Shown here one piece after another: positions 46,196-59,400 of a stretch of 64,000 nucleotides of DNA. This DNA comes from Globodera rostochiensis (lineage: Eukaryota > Nematoda > Chromadorea > Rhabditida > Heteroderidae), in the NCBI GenBank assembly GCA_018350325.1, contig JAEVLN010000012.1:372001-436000 (forward strand), read 5' to 3'. Every line of letters begins with the position of its first letter. The first letter of the stretch is position 1. The position numbers were made by a program, and so were the translations under genes. Under the pieces are notes generated by a model. That model saw only the letters and a program-made list of their open reading frames with translations, made no database searches and was not told the origin of the DNA.

Positions 46196-48156
46196 TCTGA
46201 TCATTACTTTTTGTTTGATGTTGTTTCCTCTAACTGTTCTCTCTCCCCGAAATGCGTTAGCAACAAAAACAAAGGGCGGACGGGGAGGAGGCAATGGCAT
46301 TCACAAATTTAAAAATATATTTTTAGTCGTCAATTCCCACCCACAATTTGGCCGTTCCACCAATTTTCTCCCAATCAGCGAATTTTCTTCTGATCTTTGG
46401 TCTCCGCCGATTGTTTGGGGCCGTCCGATGGACACGGCGGCGATGGGCGAGATAAGGCGGGGGGGGGGGGGGAATGTTTTGTTCCGTTTGCTTTTTCTGT
46501 GTGCGTTTGGCCAGCCATTGGCCAAAGCCTTTTTTTGGCCAAATGCAATTGTTTTGGTGTTAAATGTGGTCAATTGTTGGACGTCCCCTAAGAATCATTT
46601 GTCCGTTCTTCCATTATTTTATCCCCCCCCCCCCAACTCCCCTCCTCCCCCAACTCCCACCCGTCTCTTCCAACCATTCTCCTCCACTTTTTTTCACTAT
46701 TCCACTAATCTTTCACCCCCAAAGGACCCAACCACCCCAAAATTCCCCGCCGTTCCCCCAAATAGCAATTTTTCCCGTCCGCCGCCGATAGAGACGACGG
46801 ATGGATGGATGGGCTCCGCTGACGGGTGGGGGGTAGGGGGTGGGGAGGGGAGGGGGGGGGAAGTGGGGGGTATCCTCCGCCGACAACGACGACGAAGTCG
46901 GGGGAGTCGGGGGGGGGGGGGGGGAGTTTTGTTGTGTTTGGGCAGTCGACGGACGGACGACGGATGGGAGGACGGATGGGAGGACGGATGGGAGGATGAA
47001 TGAATGAATGAATGAATGGGGTGTTCGTCGGTCGCTTCCTTCTGCAACATTCTCTTCCTCCGTCCTCTCCAGATCGTTGTCATTAATTCGTTTCCTCATC
47101 CCAAAAAGCTCAATCGGGGACAAAATGAATGGATAAATGGGGAAATGAAAATGAGGAAGGTTTGGGGGGGATGAGCAAATTGGCAAGCAAAAAAGTAGAG
47201 GAAGCTGTACGACGACTGTCCCAGTCCCAGATGTTGGAGATTGAATCAGAATAATTCTCTGTGAACCCAAAGAATTCAGAAATTGAAAGCTAATGGATTC
47301 TTAGACTTGGCCATCATAAATCATTTGAAAATCATTGGAATTGGCAGGTGATCCAAAGAACCTTCTTTTACGTCACATCGCTTAAGTGACGTAAAGTAAA
47401 CTGAACAAACGTATGATCAAACATTAAGGCAAAATTCGGCATATATAAATAAGTATAATACTTATGTATATGGTGTGGAGGATCTGAACAAATCGGAAAT
47501 GTCCAATTTTGGGGAAGGAGCAAATCTGGCATAAATGTTTGCCAATCAGAGTTCGTATGACTTCTTTCTCCGATCGGGTAAATTCAACAGATCAAATAAT
47601 GTTGAAACATTGGGGGGGGGGGGGACCCTCCCATAACAGAGAGCACTTTCTTTCCTTCCATTCACTTCCCCCACATGTGCTGTGTATGTCACAGTCACAT
47701 CTCAGCGACGGGCCGCAAGACTCAAACCAACAAACATTTTATTGCCAATTTAGGGACTAATGGAAGATCAAAGCATCCGCCGCCGCCTCTGGCAACGTTT
47801 GTTGGCTTGGTCGGTTGGCCGCCTTCGCTTTTGCTTAAAAAACACAGCTAGGGGATACAAATTGGAATCCTTTTGCTCTATCACTGATCAGAGACGGATT
47901 CTCCTCCTCTGTATAACAACATTCTTTCATCTTTCATCTTCTAATTGGAGGGTTATCGTCTTTATCCCTCCCTCTCAAGAACTCTTCCTCAGATCAGCTA
48001 GATACATTCATTCTTCTTCTCTGGCGCATGGTGTTTCTGTCTTCCTCGTTATCTGATCAGATCGGACCATGTTTAATGGGCATAATGCCCCTCCACCGAA
48101 GAGAATATGTTTTTTGTTTGCTTATAGATCATTTTGACGATTTGTTCGTTCGTTCA

Positions 48157-48310
48157 GCCCCCGGGGGATCACCATCATCATATTGTTGAATTGAACTTCT
48201 TCATCCCCCGGGGGATCACCATCATCACATTGTCGAATTGAACTTCTTCATCCCCCGGGGGATCACCATCATCACATTGTCGAATTGAACTTCTTCATCC
48301 CCCGGGGGCG
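48157..48310. repeat. 47-bp minisatellite with CCCCCGGGGG palindromes
   Basis: Three full copies and a partial fourth of a 47-base unit starting CCCCCGGGGGATCACCATCA, containing ATTGTCGAATTGAACTTC and ending TTCAT. Each copy begins with the perfect palindrome CCCCCGGGGG. The copies are almost identical, so the expansion is recent. Confidence 0.88.
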
Positions 48311-51069
48311 GCCGGATGTTTCGGTTCCCTTTCATCAAAACCCCACCCAATTCGATCGCCACGATAAATGAAGAAAAGAAAATTCTAAAAGTTCCATTTC
48401 TTCGATTGCACTCACTGTCACCCTCCCCCCCAAGCAAAATGAATTATTGGATGGGACCACCGGGGCGGGAGACAGTTGGAGGGACGGACGAGACGAGGCC
48501 AATATTCGAGACAATCTACGAACTCCTCCATCCCCTCGTCTTTATGTGTGTGTTTGTCCGTGCTATCTCTCTTTCTCTCTCTCTCTTTCTCTCCCCTATG
48601 CTCTTTTGTCCCTCTGTTTTCCCTCCCAACTCTTCTGGCTCTCACTGTTTTCCACACTCTCTCACCAAACTCTCATCATTTTTTGCCCTTATCTCATCGT
48701 GTGCATCTCGACTTCGTGACAGCTGCGTACGCAATGTCCCCCCCCCCCCCCCCAAAGAGGCGACCGCACGCGTCAATGCTTCAGTGTTTTTTACCCCTCG
48801 GGGGGTGGGTTTGTGCCTCAACCCTTCCTCGCGCCGTTGTCTCCTTCCCCGCCGCCGCGTTCTCCGGCAAAAAATTGCTCAGCGTACGCCTGCGCTCCCC
48901 CGAGGAAATGTGTTGGCTGCTGCCAGGCAGAGAGTGCGAGAGCTGGAGAATCAGAGAAGCAGAGAATGTGAAAAGATCACTTCCTGTCTAGGCTAGAGAA
49001 TCATATTTGGAATAGAGAGTGGGGAGGCGGCTCCGCCAGCCGCCGCTTGTCACTTCACCTGGGGCGCTATGTTCTTTTGTCCCTTCCGCTGTCTGCACAC
49101 TCTGCCAGCCGCACACTCTCTCGCCTCTTTCGTTGCCTTTCCTCCCTTTTCCACTTTATTCTCACGTCACTCTCGTCGTATATTTTCCTCTGCTCCTCTG
49201 ACTTCTCTTCGTCCCTTCTCCTTCTCCCTGCCCACTCTCTCGCTTCCCCCCGTCTTTTCTTCTCTCCCCCTCCTCGTGCTCCTCCTCCTCCCCATCCGGA
49301 CGCAACATTCTCCCACCCAACCCCCCCCCCCCTATTCACTAGTCTTTCGCCACAAAATAATCCCCCACCCCCCCCCCCCCAACAATCTCGTTGCTGCCAC
49401 CCGGCCCGTCCGTCGACCGCCGCTCTCGTTTCATTCTCCCCTCGGGGGTGGTCCCTCTCTCCCACTTCGACCCTTTTCTTCCTCCCATCGAGAAAAGATT
49501 CCATCCCCCCCCCCAAACATCCCTCTCATTTAGATAAGTCCTGGCATGCAAAAGTCGCATTTTCTTCAGCAAAATTAACAAAATTTGTTTTACCCTTTGT
49601 GCCGTGTTATGGTGCCAAAAATGACGTAAAAATAGCATTAGCTGAAGTTGGCACAACGAAGTTGGCCTCCGGCAACAATTTCGAAACATTTCCAAAATAT
49701 TTTGTCCCAACAATTCAAAAATTCCGCTTCCTCTTCCTCTTTAGGCAACAATTTAGTTCTTGGCCTTCTTTATTTGGTGCTTCTGGACGGAGTCCCTACG
49801 GACCAATGCGAGCACAAATTCCTTCCTCGGGGCAATTTGTGACTATTTTTTGCTCCAAGGCTGGTGCCTTGTTGCCAGCCCCCCCCCCCCCCGGGGGCGT
49901 TGACAAGCGGAGAGATGGATAATGTAGGGCAGGGAATGAGCAGAATGGGAATAGCGGCCGCGAAATGCGATTTATTCCCTTCCCCAAAGCCCTCCATCCA
50001 TTTTTTATTTCCCCTTTGGCGTTGTGTCCACCCCCGGGGGGGATGAAAGGTGGCGGGGGGGGGGGGGGGGAATTCTCCGCTTCAGGGATTTTTGCTCGCT
50101 TTGCACAGATTTTTCCGCCATCACTTCTCTGCCAATTCACTTATTACCCTCGAGACGATACCGGTGGGCCGTTGTGGCAAATTTGTGCCAAAGGCTTTTC
50201 TCGAACAATCCCGCCCCCCTCCCCCTCCCCCTCACTCTTCCGATTGTTGTTAATCTGATTTTTTGAAAATTATGCTAATACTAACAAAGCTTCCTAAGAT
50301 CGAATTGTTTATTCAAAATTCAAAGAATTAACCAAAATTGTTTCGGATGGCATAAAATTGTGGCCAAAATGAATTGTTCTTTCAAATGGACCCCAAAATT
50401 TACAAATTTTTTCGTTGTCCCCGTTTTATTCAGCCAAAGGTTGGGTTTGCGTGCAGTTGAAGAATTGCTCCTTCGCGTCCCCCCCCCCCCGGCGTCGTCT
50501 TGTGGTGCCACCCCCCCCCCCCCCCCCAACGTTCGTCTGTCCTCCCCCCCCCCCCCCCCATTATTATTGCCAACAAATTAATTAATTCACTCCAACAGAT
50601 CGTTTTGACAGTGTGTGGCCACAACGATGGTGGCACTAAAATATTTGAGAGATTAAATTAAGAATAATTAAAGATTAATTTTTGATCGAACCTTTTTTGG
50701 GTTTAATGCAATAACAAAAGGAAATATTTGTTAACTTACAAATTAAAGATATTTAAATATTTTTAAATTAATTAAAAATCCGCCCAAAGATTTCTTAGCC
50801 CTTTCCGTCCCAAATGCGCAAATTTATTGTGCTTTTTATTTGTTGCCCTCTCCATTACCCTCCCACGCGCGAATTACTCTCAATTACCCAATCTGTTTCT
50901 GTTTTGCAGTCTCCACAGAACGTTGTTTCCCCCCTTAACCATCCATCCAGTTGCTGCTGTTTTTTGTGCGCAAATCGACCTCCCCTCCGGGGGAAGGACG
51001 CACATTCGCCGCCCCAGGGCATTTTGTTGTCTGCCCGTTGCTCTGGCGTCCCTCTCATTTCGTTCACAT

Positions 51070-51119
51070 CGTTTCTGTTACTCTTCTCTTTCTCTCTTCT
51101 TTCTCTCTTTCTTTCTCTC

Positions 51120-51166
<47 letters not shown>

Positions 51167-51232
51167 TCTCTCTCTCTCTCTATCTCTCTCTCTATATCTC
51201 TTCTCTCTCTCTATCTCTCTCTCTCTCTTACT
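51070..51232. repeat. (TC)n microsatellite
   Basis: About 160 bases of TCTCTC with few interruptions, flanked by non-coding DNA. Confidence 0.9.
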
Positions 51233-52122
51233 GTATGGCAAACACTCATTCATTTCCCCATTCTTCGTTCTCTATCGCTGCCGATTCAGATCTAATCCCA
51301 CTCGACAATATTAAATTAGTCAGTCACAAATAGTTTAGAACTTAAATCTTGGCACTTACAGCCGTTAATTGTCTTTTTTGAGTATCGTTTCGAAAAGCAA
51401 TTGGCAAAAGTCCAACGCAATTAGACACAAATCACAATTTTGTGGCTTAATGAGGCATATAAATATAAAAAGTCGGATTTGCAATGAATGCTCTCTCACT
51501 AAAAATGGACTTCCAATCGCATCATTTTCGAATTAATTTGTCCAAAGTCAGAGCATTGGCCGGCCATTAAGCCGTCCGATCACCAGAGGTCTAAAGGGTA
51601 ACAAACAGCAAAAATATCTCGTCCAATTTACCTTTGTCACACCGTAACCTCCGGCAAAGCCCCCCTTTTCCCCCGAGGGCCTTTTGCCGGCGGGCAATGA
51701 GCCCCCCCCCCCCCCGTGCCGTTGCCGTATTTTCATTTCCATTTTGTAAATTGCTGCCAGTCGTGGTAATCCCCCCGGAATTGGGCATTTAACTTTGTAC
51801 GGACGGACGTACCAATCGCAGCCCAACCCAACCGTTACATTCTCCGGATGGATTGGAGGTGCGGCTGTTGTGGTGGTTGGTGCCAATTTGCCACATTCGC
51901 CCGCTCATTTGCCCCGGGCATTTTGCCATGGCGGAAATGGTGCCGAAGGTTACCCCCCATGACACTAAATAATATGACCGACTCAGCAATGAATGCAGCA
52001 GCGATGGCATGCGCAGTTAAGGCAAACCAGACATTGACGACTTTCCTCAAGTTTTTATGATTTGAACGCTTACGCTCCGAAGCCCACCACAGTCAAAGTG
52101 ATCTTCCCGAATCCCCTCCACG

Positions 52123-52208
52123 TTTTAGGCTAGCTTAGGTTTAGGCCTAAGCCTAACAAACCCCAAACCAGGGTGGATTAGGCCTAAGCTAGGTTTAGGC
52201 TTAGCTTC
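52123..52208. repeat. Degenerate TTAGGC-like palindromic block
   Basis: The words TTTTAGGC, TTTAGGCCTAAGCCTAA, ATTAGGCCTAAGC and TTTAGGCTTAGC occur within 86 bases in both orientations. TTAGGC is the nematode telomere repeat; here it is inverted and interrupted rather than a tandem array. Confidence 0.55.
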
Positions 52209-55200
52209 AGTACGGAACTGAATTTCGTTGTTAATTCTTTTTGAGACTGAAATGGACAAATGGCATTTACCCTTTTGGCCCTTTTGGCGATATTTTCACT
52301 CCGAAAAAACTTCTCGCGCGTATTTAATTTATTTTTTTAGTCCGCAGTCCGTCGGCCAAATACAAAACAATCCGCCGACAATTGTTTTGTTTATGCCCGA
52401 TGCTTTTATTTCTTTGTACAAAAACCCCGGCACTTTTTGGCCCCAAATGTTCGACCTATTGGCACATTTGTAGTTGCCAAGGAGAAAACGGAGAACGAAG
52501 CAAAAAACGGTGCAATTGGACTGGATAATTTGGACGCGAATATTTGGCATTAATTAATGTGCCAACCAATGTTTGCTCCCGCCGCCGCCGTTGGGGTGGC
52601 AATGGCACCCATTTACCCTCCCGCCCGCCCCCGGGGCGCCACAATTTTAGCCACGAAAGCGTTTTTTTGTGCTTTCACATCAACTCACAAATTAGCGGTT
52701 TATTTACCCACCAATCAAAGCAAAAGACCAGAGATTGCCTGGGGGGGAGGCGATAATCTTCTCGTCCTTCCTCCATTTGATAACAAACAATTCGATTTGA
52801 AATCAACGAATTCGAAAAAGAATATGCTTAAAAGTATCGTTCGCTTAAGAGAGATCGTTAGACTGTGCGAGGACAGAGAAGCACACATAAAGCCATGGCA
52901 GAGAAGCAGAGAGAGCCCTGTAGGCGTTTTTTATGCTTTTTTAAACGACGAGGCAAGCGTCGGCATTCCCTGGGGCGCAAATTGGGGGGGGCGGCAAGGC
53001 GGCTAAAGGAAAAGGAACACATTCGCTAACGGCACCTTTTCACACTGTTCAACCTCGCGGCATCAGTCAGTTTTTCTCTGGTAAATGGGGAAATGGCATT
53101 GGCATTGGGACGTCACAGTCGACTGCCAATTTTGTTTTGGGGGTGAAGGTCAGTTTAGTCTTTGCTCCGAGAAAGAAGAATGGACTTGACATGCCCCGGG
53201 CAATCCTCCAATTGGCGGTGCCGATAGGCGCCGCCGAGAAAATTTTGAATTTTCAATTTTGTTAAAAGATTTGCTGCTTTTTTGCAATAAAAAATAGAAA
53301 ATGAGGTTTTTTATTAAGAAATTCCCAATTATTTCAAACCCGAACAAGCTTTTTAATTAAAAATGATCAGAGAAAAAATGGATGAACATTACGCTAATTC
53401 AAAATTTAGGAATTTTCATTTTATCGTTGAAATTCCCAAAAAGCCTCACCTCATCAAACTCTAAAAAACAACAAAAAAGCATTAAACCTTCATTTTTAAA
53501 TTTAGCCTCATTGACATTCCAAAAAACATCAAAACGAGGCTAAAACCTCAAATCTGCGAGCCCTGGTCTTAACGCTTGGGGGGGGGATGGTTTCTCATCC
53601 AAAAGTAGCCAATTTCCTCAACCCATTATTGTGGACTAACCGACCGACCCACCAACCCAATGCCCCCCCCCCCCCCGGGGGCTGTTGTGATGTCAACAGG
53701 CCAATCCCCGCCGACCCATCCATTCTTTCGTTTGCTGCCAGCCGCTCTTTCTTTGTGGCGGCGGCGATGTGTTCCGATTACGACCATCCATCCAATTCCC
53801 CTCCCCCTCTCTTCCAGACGTCGTTCATCGGCGGAGGAAGAAGACAAATCGGAAGAGGAAAGGTTGCGAAACGGAGGATGGGGCGGATGAGGAAGAGGAG
53901 GAGGAAGATCCCTCCCCCCCCCCCCCCCCCCCTCACTTCTGAAGACCCCCCTCCCCCAATTCTGAAGATCCCCTCCCCCACCCTCCGGCGCCCCCGGCCA
54001 CCCCCCCCCCGGCCACCCCTCCCCCCCCCCAATTCTGAAGATCCCCCCCCCAGTCACCCCCCGGCCCCCGGGTGCCTTCCCAACCGAACTGAGACCCCCT
54101 CGCCCCCTCTCCCCCAAAATCCTTCCCCCCCCCCCCCAATTCCAAATGTCCAGCTTCAATTGTGCAATTGTATTGTGCCACCCGACACTTCATTTGCATT
54201 TTCTGCCGCCGATTTCGCGACCTTTGCAACGAAATTGAAACAACGAACGGAACGTCCGTCGAGTGAATCACTTTCGCTGCTTTTTCTTTGTTTATCCCCG
54301 CCCCCCCGCCCCCCGCCCCCGCCTCCCCGCCTCCCCGCCCCCCCCGACCATTTGCCCTTCCGTCAGTTTTTGCCCCCTTTCTTTGCAACTCGCCCACCAT
54401 TCTTTCAGACCAAACCCATCAAATAAATCGGCGGACGGACGCATCGGACGGCGATTTTTTTTTGCTCAACCGGCTGGCAAATGCGCAACCCCCGGGGGGG
54501 GGGGGAAGGCTAAACCAATAAAATAAAATTTAAAGGCGACATTCGCTGGAGGGGAGGAACACCGGGGGCAACCAAAAGGTATAAATACACATACAAAATG
54601 ATGATGACGCTGTTTATCTTTCGTCGCTGCACCACACAAATTTTGTACAATTTGTCACACCAAAAAGGGAAAAATGTCGCGAAGACATTCCATCCAAAAC
54701 TTTTTGGGGACGAAACGGCCGGAAACTTTTTCTAACCGAACGCATTTTTTTCAATTTTTGTTCGTTTGGAAATTGTCAGTTCGGTGATCGAATAAATTTG
54801 CCCAATTTATTAATAATATCCGCGGGAGCTTTGTCAATTACAATTAATGTTTTCAACTAATTTCCTGGTTTAATTAATTAATAATTCAGAATCTTTTTAT
54901 TGAAACAAAAAAAAACTCTCGTCGTTTTTTATCTTTCAATTTTGCATTTCCACAATTCTTGCCTCAACCGATCGCTTCTAATTCGGTCTCCAATGACCTT
55001 ATCATTTTAATTTGTTCAGAATCTCTCCATTTTTCACTCTTTCCCATAAAAAATGTTGCGATTTTCGTTCCGATGCAAAGATAACTTTTGGTTTTTTTTG
55101 ATTTGCTGTGAACTGATGAACGAAGTGTTCATTTGTTCACTAATTATGCGAAGCATCGCCAAAGTTCGCTGTGCCCTTCGCGGAGTCGTCAACTCGCATT

Positions 55201-56419
55201 TGGATCAGAAGCGCCAATCGCTTTTACCGTACCCCCAAATCCCAGACATTATTACCGCCCCTCCCCCCCCCCCCCCCCACCGACTCCGATCATTTGGGGT
55301 GGGGTGAGGGGGGGGGGGGTAATTGGGGAGAGAACACTTTGCAAAAAGCCCCTCCCCCGGGGGTGGGAAGTCAGTCGTCCGTCCGTCCATCCAGCCATCG
55401 TCGTCAATCCCAATCCAATCAAAGCTAATATAAGTATTTACTTTATTAACGGGGGTGGGTGGGTTAGTTGAGGGAGACGGGGCGTCACGGGGGGCGGGGG
55501 GGCGGGGAAAGGGTGGCGGAGTCTCCCCACACGGAATCGTCGTCAAAGTGTTTCATTCCCACCAATTTGAGCTGCTCTTTCTTTTACACAATGAATGTGA
55601 ACCCCCCTAATCTTGGCAATTCCGTTTAGGGCATTCCCGAGGGAATATTCTGTGGAATAAGCGCAATTAAGGAGACGCGCCCCGGGGTGGAGAAGCAAGT
55701 CAAAAAGTGCCAAAACGGTCCATTAGGCCCTTCTGAACGCAAAAATGGCAAAGTTTTGTCTTAAGCATTGAATATTTTGGGCCACTTTTTGCATTGTTCG
55801 AGCAGTTCAACCCCGTTTAAACAGTTCCACATTGGCTTCCCCCCCCACACTTTGCTGGCCCATTCATTGACCATTTCCCCACCCCCACCCAACTCGTCGG
55901 TGCTCCCTCCCCTTGGGCGTCGAACTCATCCATCAACTGCCACAAAATGTCGCCATACTCCCAGCCACCCGACCCGTTCAAAGAAATGATTTTTTGCCTG
56001 TCTCAACCACCAAAATTGGGGTTAAAATTGGTTGAGTTGTGGGAGGAGGGGGGGGGGGGGGAAAGACGACGTCAAAATCATTTCATTTTTTGGCGTGCTG
56101 GCGAACAGAGTTATTTGGTTGGTTTTTGACTGTCCTGCCCCATATTTGCCACCAACGCATTCATTCCCACACATTGTGCGGCCCCCCGGGGGGGGGGGGG
56201 GACCGGGGGGGGGGGAATTGGATATCCATCAGATGAATATATCCAACCAAAGGCATTGCCATGTTTTTAGTGCATCTCTTCGTCCTTTGCACACGCCATT
56301 ATTGATCCAAAAGCGTGAATTTCATTTTAAATATCAAAGCTTTCAGCTTTTACACTTCCATCTGTCGCTATTTGCTGCCAGCCGCCGCTTTACCCAAATT
56401 CCAACCAAAATTCGACGCC

Positions 56420-59400
56420 ATGCACCCGCCGCGCGTGGCGTCCAACCCGACGTCCGCCGCCGCTGTCTCCAGTCGGAAAAGGCCCACCGCGCCTTCGATA
56501 ATGTCCAGCCTGTCGGGACAGTCCGCGCTGAGCGCCTCCTCCAACTACTCCTACTCGTCCTCCACCTCGTCGTCCTCGGGAAGTGTCGCCCCGGTCAAGC
56601 AGTTGGGCATCTTCCGTCTGCACGAAAACAACATCTCGCAACAGGTTGTAAAGCCGTATCCAAATGGGCATTTTCATTTCGTTTCATTTCTTTAAATTCG
56701 TTCTATTCGCGCAGAGAGAAACCCCCCAATTGGTGGACATCACCGGCACTGTGGACGTTCAGCAGCAGGCCGTCATCCAACAGCAGCAACTGCTCGGCAA
56801 TTTGCTGTCGGCGCTGGTCGTTCCGCAACAGCACCAACAACAACAGCAGTACACGACCTCCCCGCAAATGATGATAGCACTGATTGAAGCGACAAAAGGA
56901 CTAAGCGGAGGTGAGGCGAATTTTCAAAAATGTAACTTTTGGGCTTGGCTTTGTAAATAAACATCGTACATTCGCCACACTTGTTTATCATTGAATTACC
57001 GTATGAACCCGAAAAAGAAGATTTAATGACTCCGCCGTTGCGATTTTTTATCAACACGATTTCTTTTTCCTTTCTCTCTCTCCCACTCTCTTTCTCTCTC
57101 TCCCTCCCTCCCATCTCTCTCTTTCCTCACACGACGGCTTTAATTGTTGCGAGGAGTGACAGATCGCCACATCGTTCGCTCGCAACAAATGGGGACGGAT
57201 ACATTTGGAGAACACCGCCAAAAATGCGTGGGGATGGGACGGGTGGCAACACTCGGCGGGTGACCGACCCCTCGGGGGAAGACGGACCATCTCCGCTTCG
57301 TCAAGGCCACCCCTCCCCCCCCCCCTTCCCCCATCTATCCGATCGTTCCCGCAACCTCCATTTACGCAATTTTATTGTCTTTCATATCGGACACTCCTTG
57401 AAGGACGGATCCATGCGCAGATTTATGATCTCATTTGTCAGAACAAAAAATTGGTGTGGCGGATTTGTCTGGTGGAGACAATGCTTTAGGGGGGGGGCAA
57501 TTCGCTCGAGGGGCAAAAAGCTGCCCTCCGGTGCTGATTTTTGATTTACCTATCTTTCGACCGTCCGTCTGTCTGCGGAGAGTGTTCGTTCGCTCCTTCC
57601 GCTTCGCCGACGGATTTGCTAAATTCCAATTCATCGAATGCAAAATCCGTCGGTCGGACGGACGGATTATTCGGAGATTTGAGCCGATTGGGTCAAATGG
57701 GAGACGTTCAGCGATTTGGGCTGCCCCCCCCCCCTCACCGTTTTGTTGCGTTTATCGCTCTGTCTGCCGCTTTTTTTTGCTGTCTGGCGGATTTGCTAAT
57801 TGCATTGGGTGGTCTTTAAGTTCCGCATTTTTTGATTGAATCGGCTGAACATACTGAAAATAGAAAATGGACGAGGGAAGGCGGCGGGGGAATTTCAGAG
57901 AATGAATTAAAATTAATGATTTAAATAAAAAGAGTTTGAAAAGTCGAGAAAGGGTTGACTGAGGAGCCTAGAAGGCGGATCTGATCAGTGAATTGACTTT
58001 TGATCACTTTTAGGTGCGTCTCCCTTCGTTGGCACATTGCCAGGCATTCCGCCCCCGCATCCACCACCGTACAATCAGTCGGCCACGCCGCCGATGCTGC
58101 AAAAAACTTTGGTGGACAAATGCAGCACTGCAAGTACAAATTGCATTCGGGACGGACAAATGCCCCGCGGACCGATGTCGAACAACAACCACAACAATAC
58201 CACCACTAATGCCAACCAGCACATCCTGCGGCCTCCTCCCCCTCCAGCGACGACGGCATTCGGCAACAACGTTTCTGGACACAACTCGGTACCAGGGATT
58301 GAGATTTTGATGGGATTTGCTTTTGGCACAAAACCCGGCGAATAATCATAATGAAGTCTTTCAATTTTATTTTTTTCTATTTTTGTGGGGTGGGAATATG
58401 CAAAAACAGGTCATTACCCCCCTAATTAACCCGCAGGCGGGCCAACTGCTTGCCTCCTTCGGTTTACCGGTGTACGGACCGTATGAGCTGCTGCCCCGGC
58501 TGCTCTCCGCTCTGCAGCAATCGCCGCCCGCAGCGATACCCACCCAAGGGTTAGTGTTTTATCATATTCGTACATTTAGTGCTAAACGATTTTGACCGAT
58601 ACATCAAAATAAAAATGTGTCCATAATCAGTGACAGCCTCCCATCCCCTGGGGGGGGGGCTTTTGTCCTGACAGCCGCCGACGATGGCCGTTCTCCAGAC
58701 ACAGAGGAGACAGACAGACGGGCAAACGGTCACAATTCCCCCCCCCCCCTTCCCATAATGATGAATGATTAGAAAATGATGAATAAGAAGCCCCTCAGGG
58801 GGATTTGTGTTAGGCTTAGAGCAAGACGACTACATAAAATGTATTGGCAGGGCTTTGACCGTTTTTTGGCGCCGTTCGGCGGCCAACTGGCAGCCGGACA
58901 GCCCAACAAATTTCCTTTGCATTTTATTGCCCGTCGCCCCTCAAAAATTCTCCGATGGATCGGCCGGCCGTTTTAATGGGCACCACTCAAAAAGTTAATG
59001 GGACGTAAAGTGAAGGAATATGTCGAGAGTCGAGACTTTTGGTCGGGCGGCAGTTTTGAGGAGGAGGCGAAGAGTTCGTCTTCATAAAATATGTAACGAA
59101 AGACGGCGCTGGGGGGGGGGAAGAAAAGCGGATGAGGACGAGGGAAAGTGTCGATTAATTGGACGGATGTTGAGATAAACTTTTGAATGAATGACCCTAA
59201 TTTTTCAGTCAGTTCGGCTGTCACTTTGCTCCTCAGCTTCACCTGAACAATGCCAACGGCACCAAGCAGTCCCCGCAGTTGAACCAGCAACTGTGCCAAC
59301 ATCAAAGTCAAAAAAGTAACGACATTCCTCCGACGTCGGCTGGCATCAATCGACAAATAAATAGCAACATCACCGACGGCAGCAGCAACTTTGGCAACAC

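Larger units (their letters stand above)
45107..56419. other. 11-kb region without recognised genes
   Basis: Between klp-4 and tra-1. Dominated by C and G runs, CT-rich tracts (45857-46195, 51070-51232), GGATGGGA/GAATGAAT repeats (46960-47015), a 47-bp minisatellite (48157-48310) and a TTAGGC-like block (52123-52208). The long open frames (up to 470 codons) are poly-Ser/Leu/Phe or poly-Pro translations of these tracts. A minus-strand stretch at 52050-51548 has a hydrophobic piece (FALTAHAIAAAFIAESVILF) but no supporting structure. It may be regulatory DNA for tra-1. Confidence 0.6.

Noticed and set aside
45591..47003. 470-codon plus-strand open frame
   Set aside because: It translates a CT-rich tract into Ser/Phe runs and G/C runs into Pro/Gly; no domain, and overlapping frames on both strands are equally long.
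51548..52050. Possible small membrane protein on the minus strand
   Set aside because: One hydrophobic stretch only; a C run interrupts it and no coherent exon chain was found.
53587..54426. 279-codon Pro-rich frame and its Gly-rich antisense partner
   Set aside because: Produced by C runs; composition only, no conserved motif.
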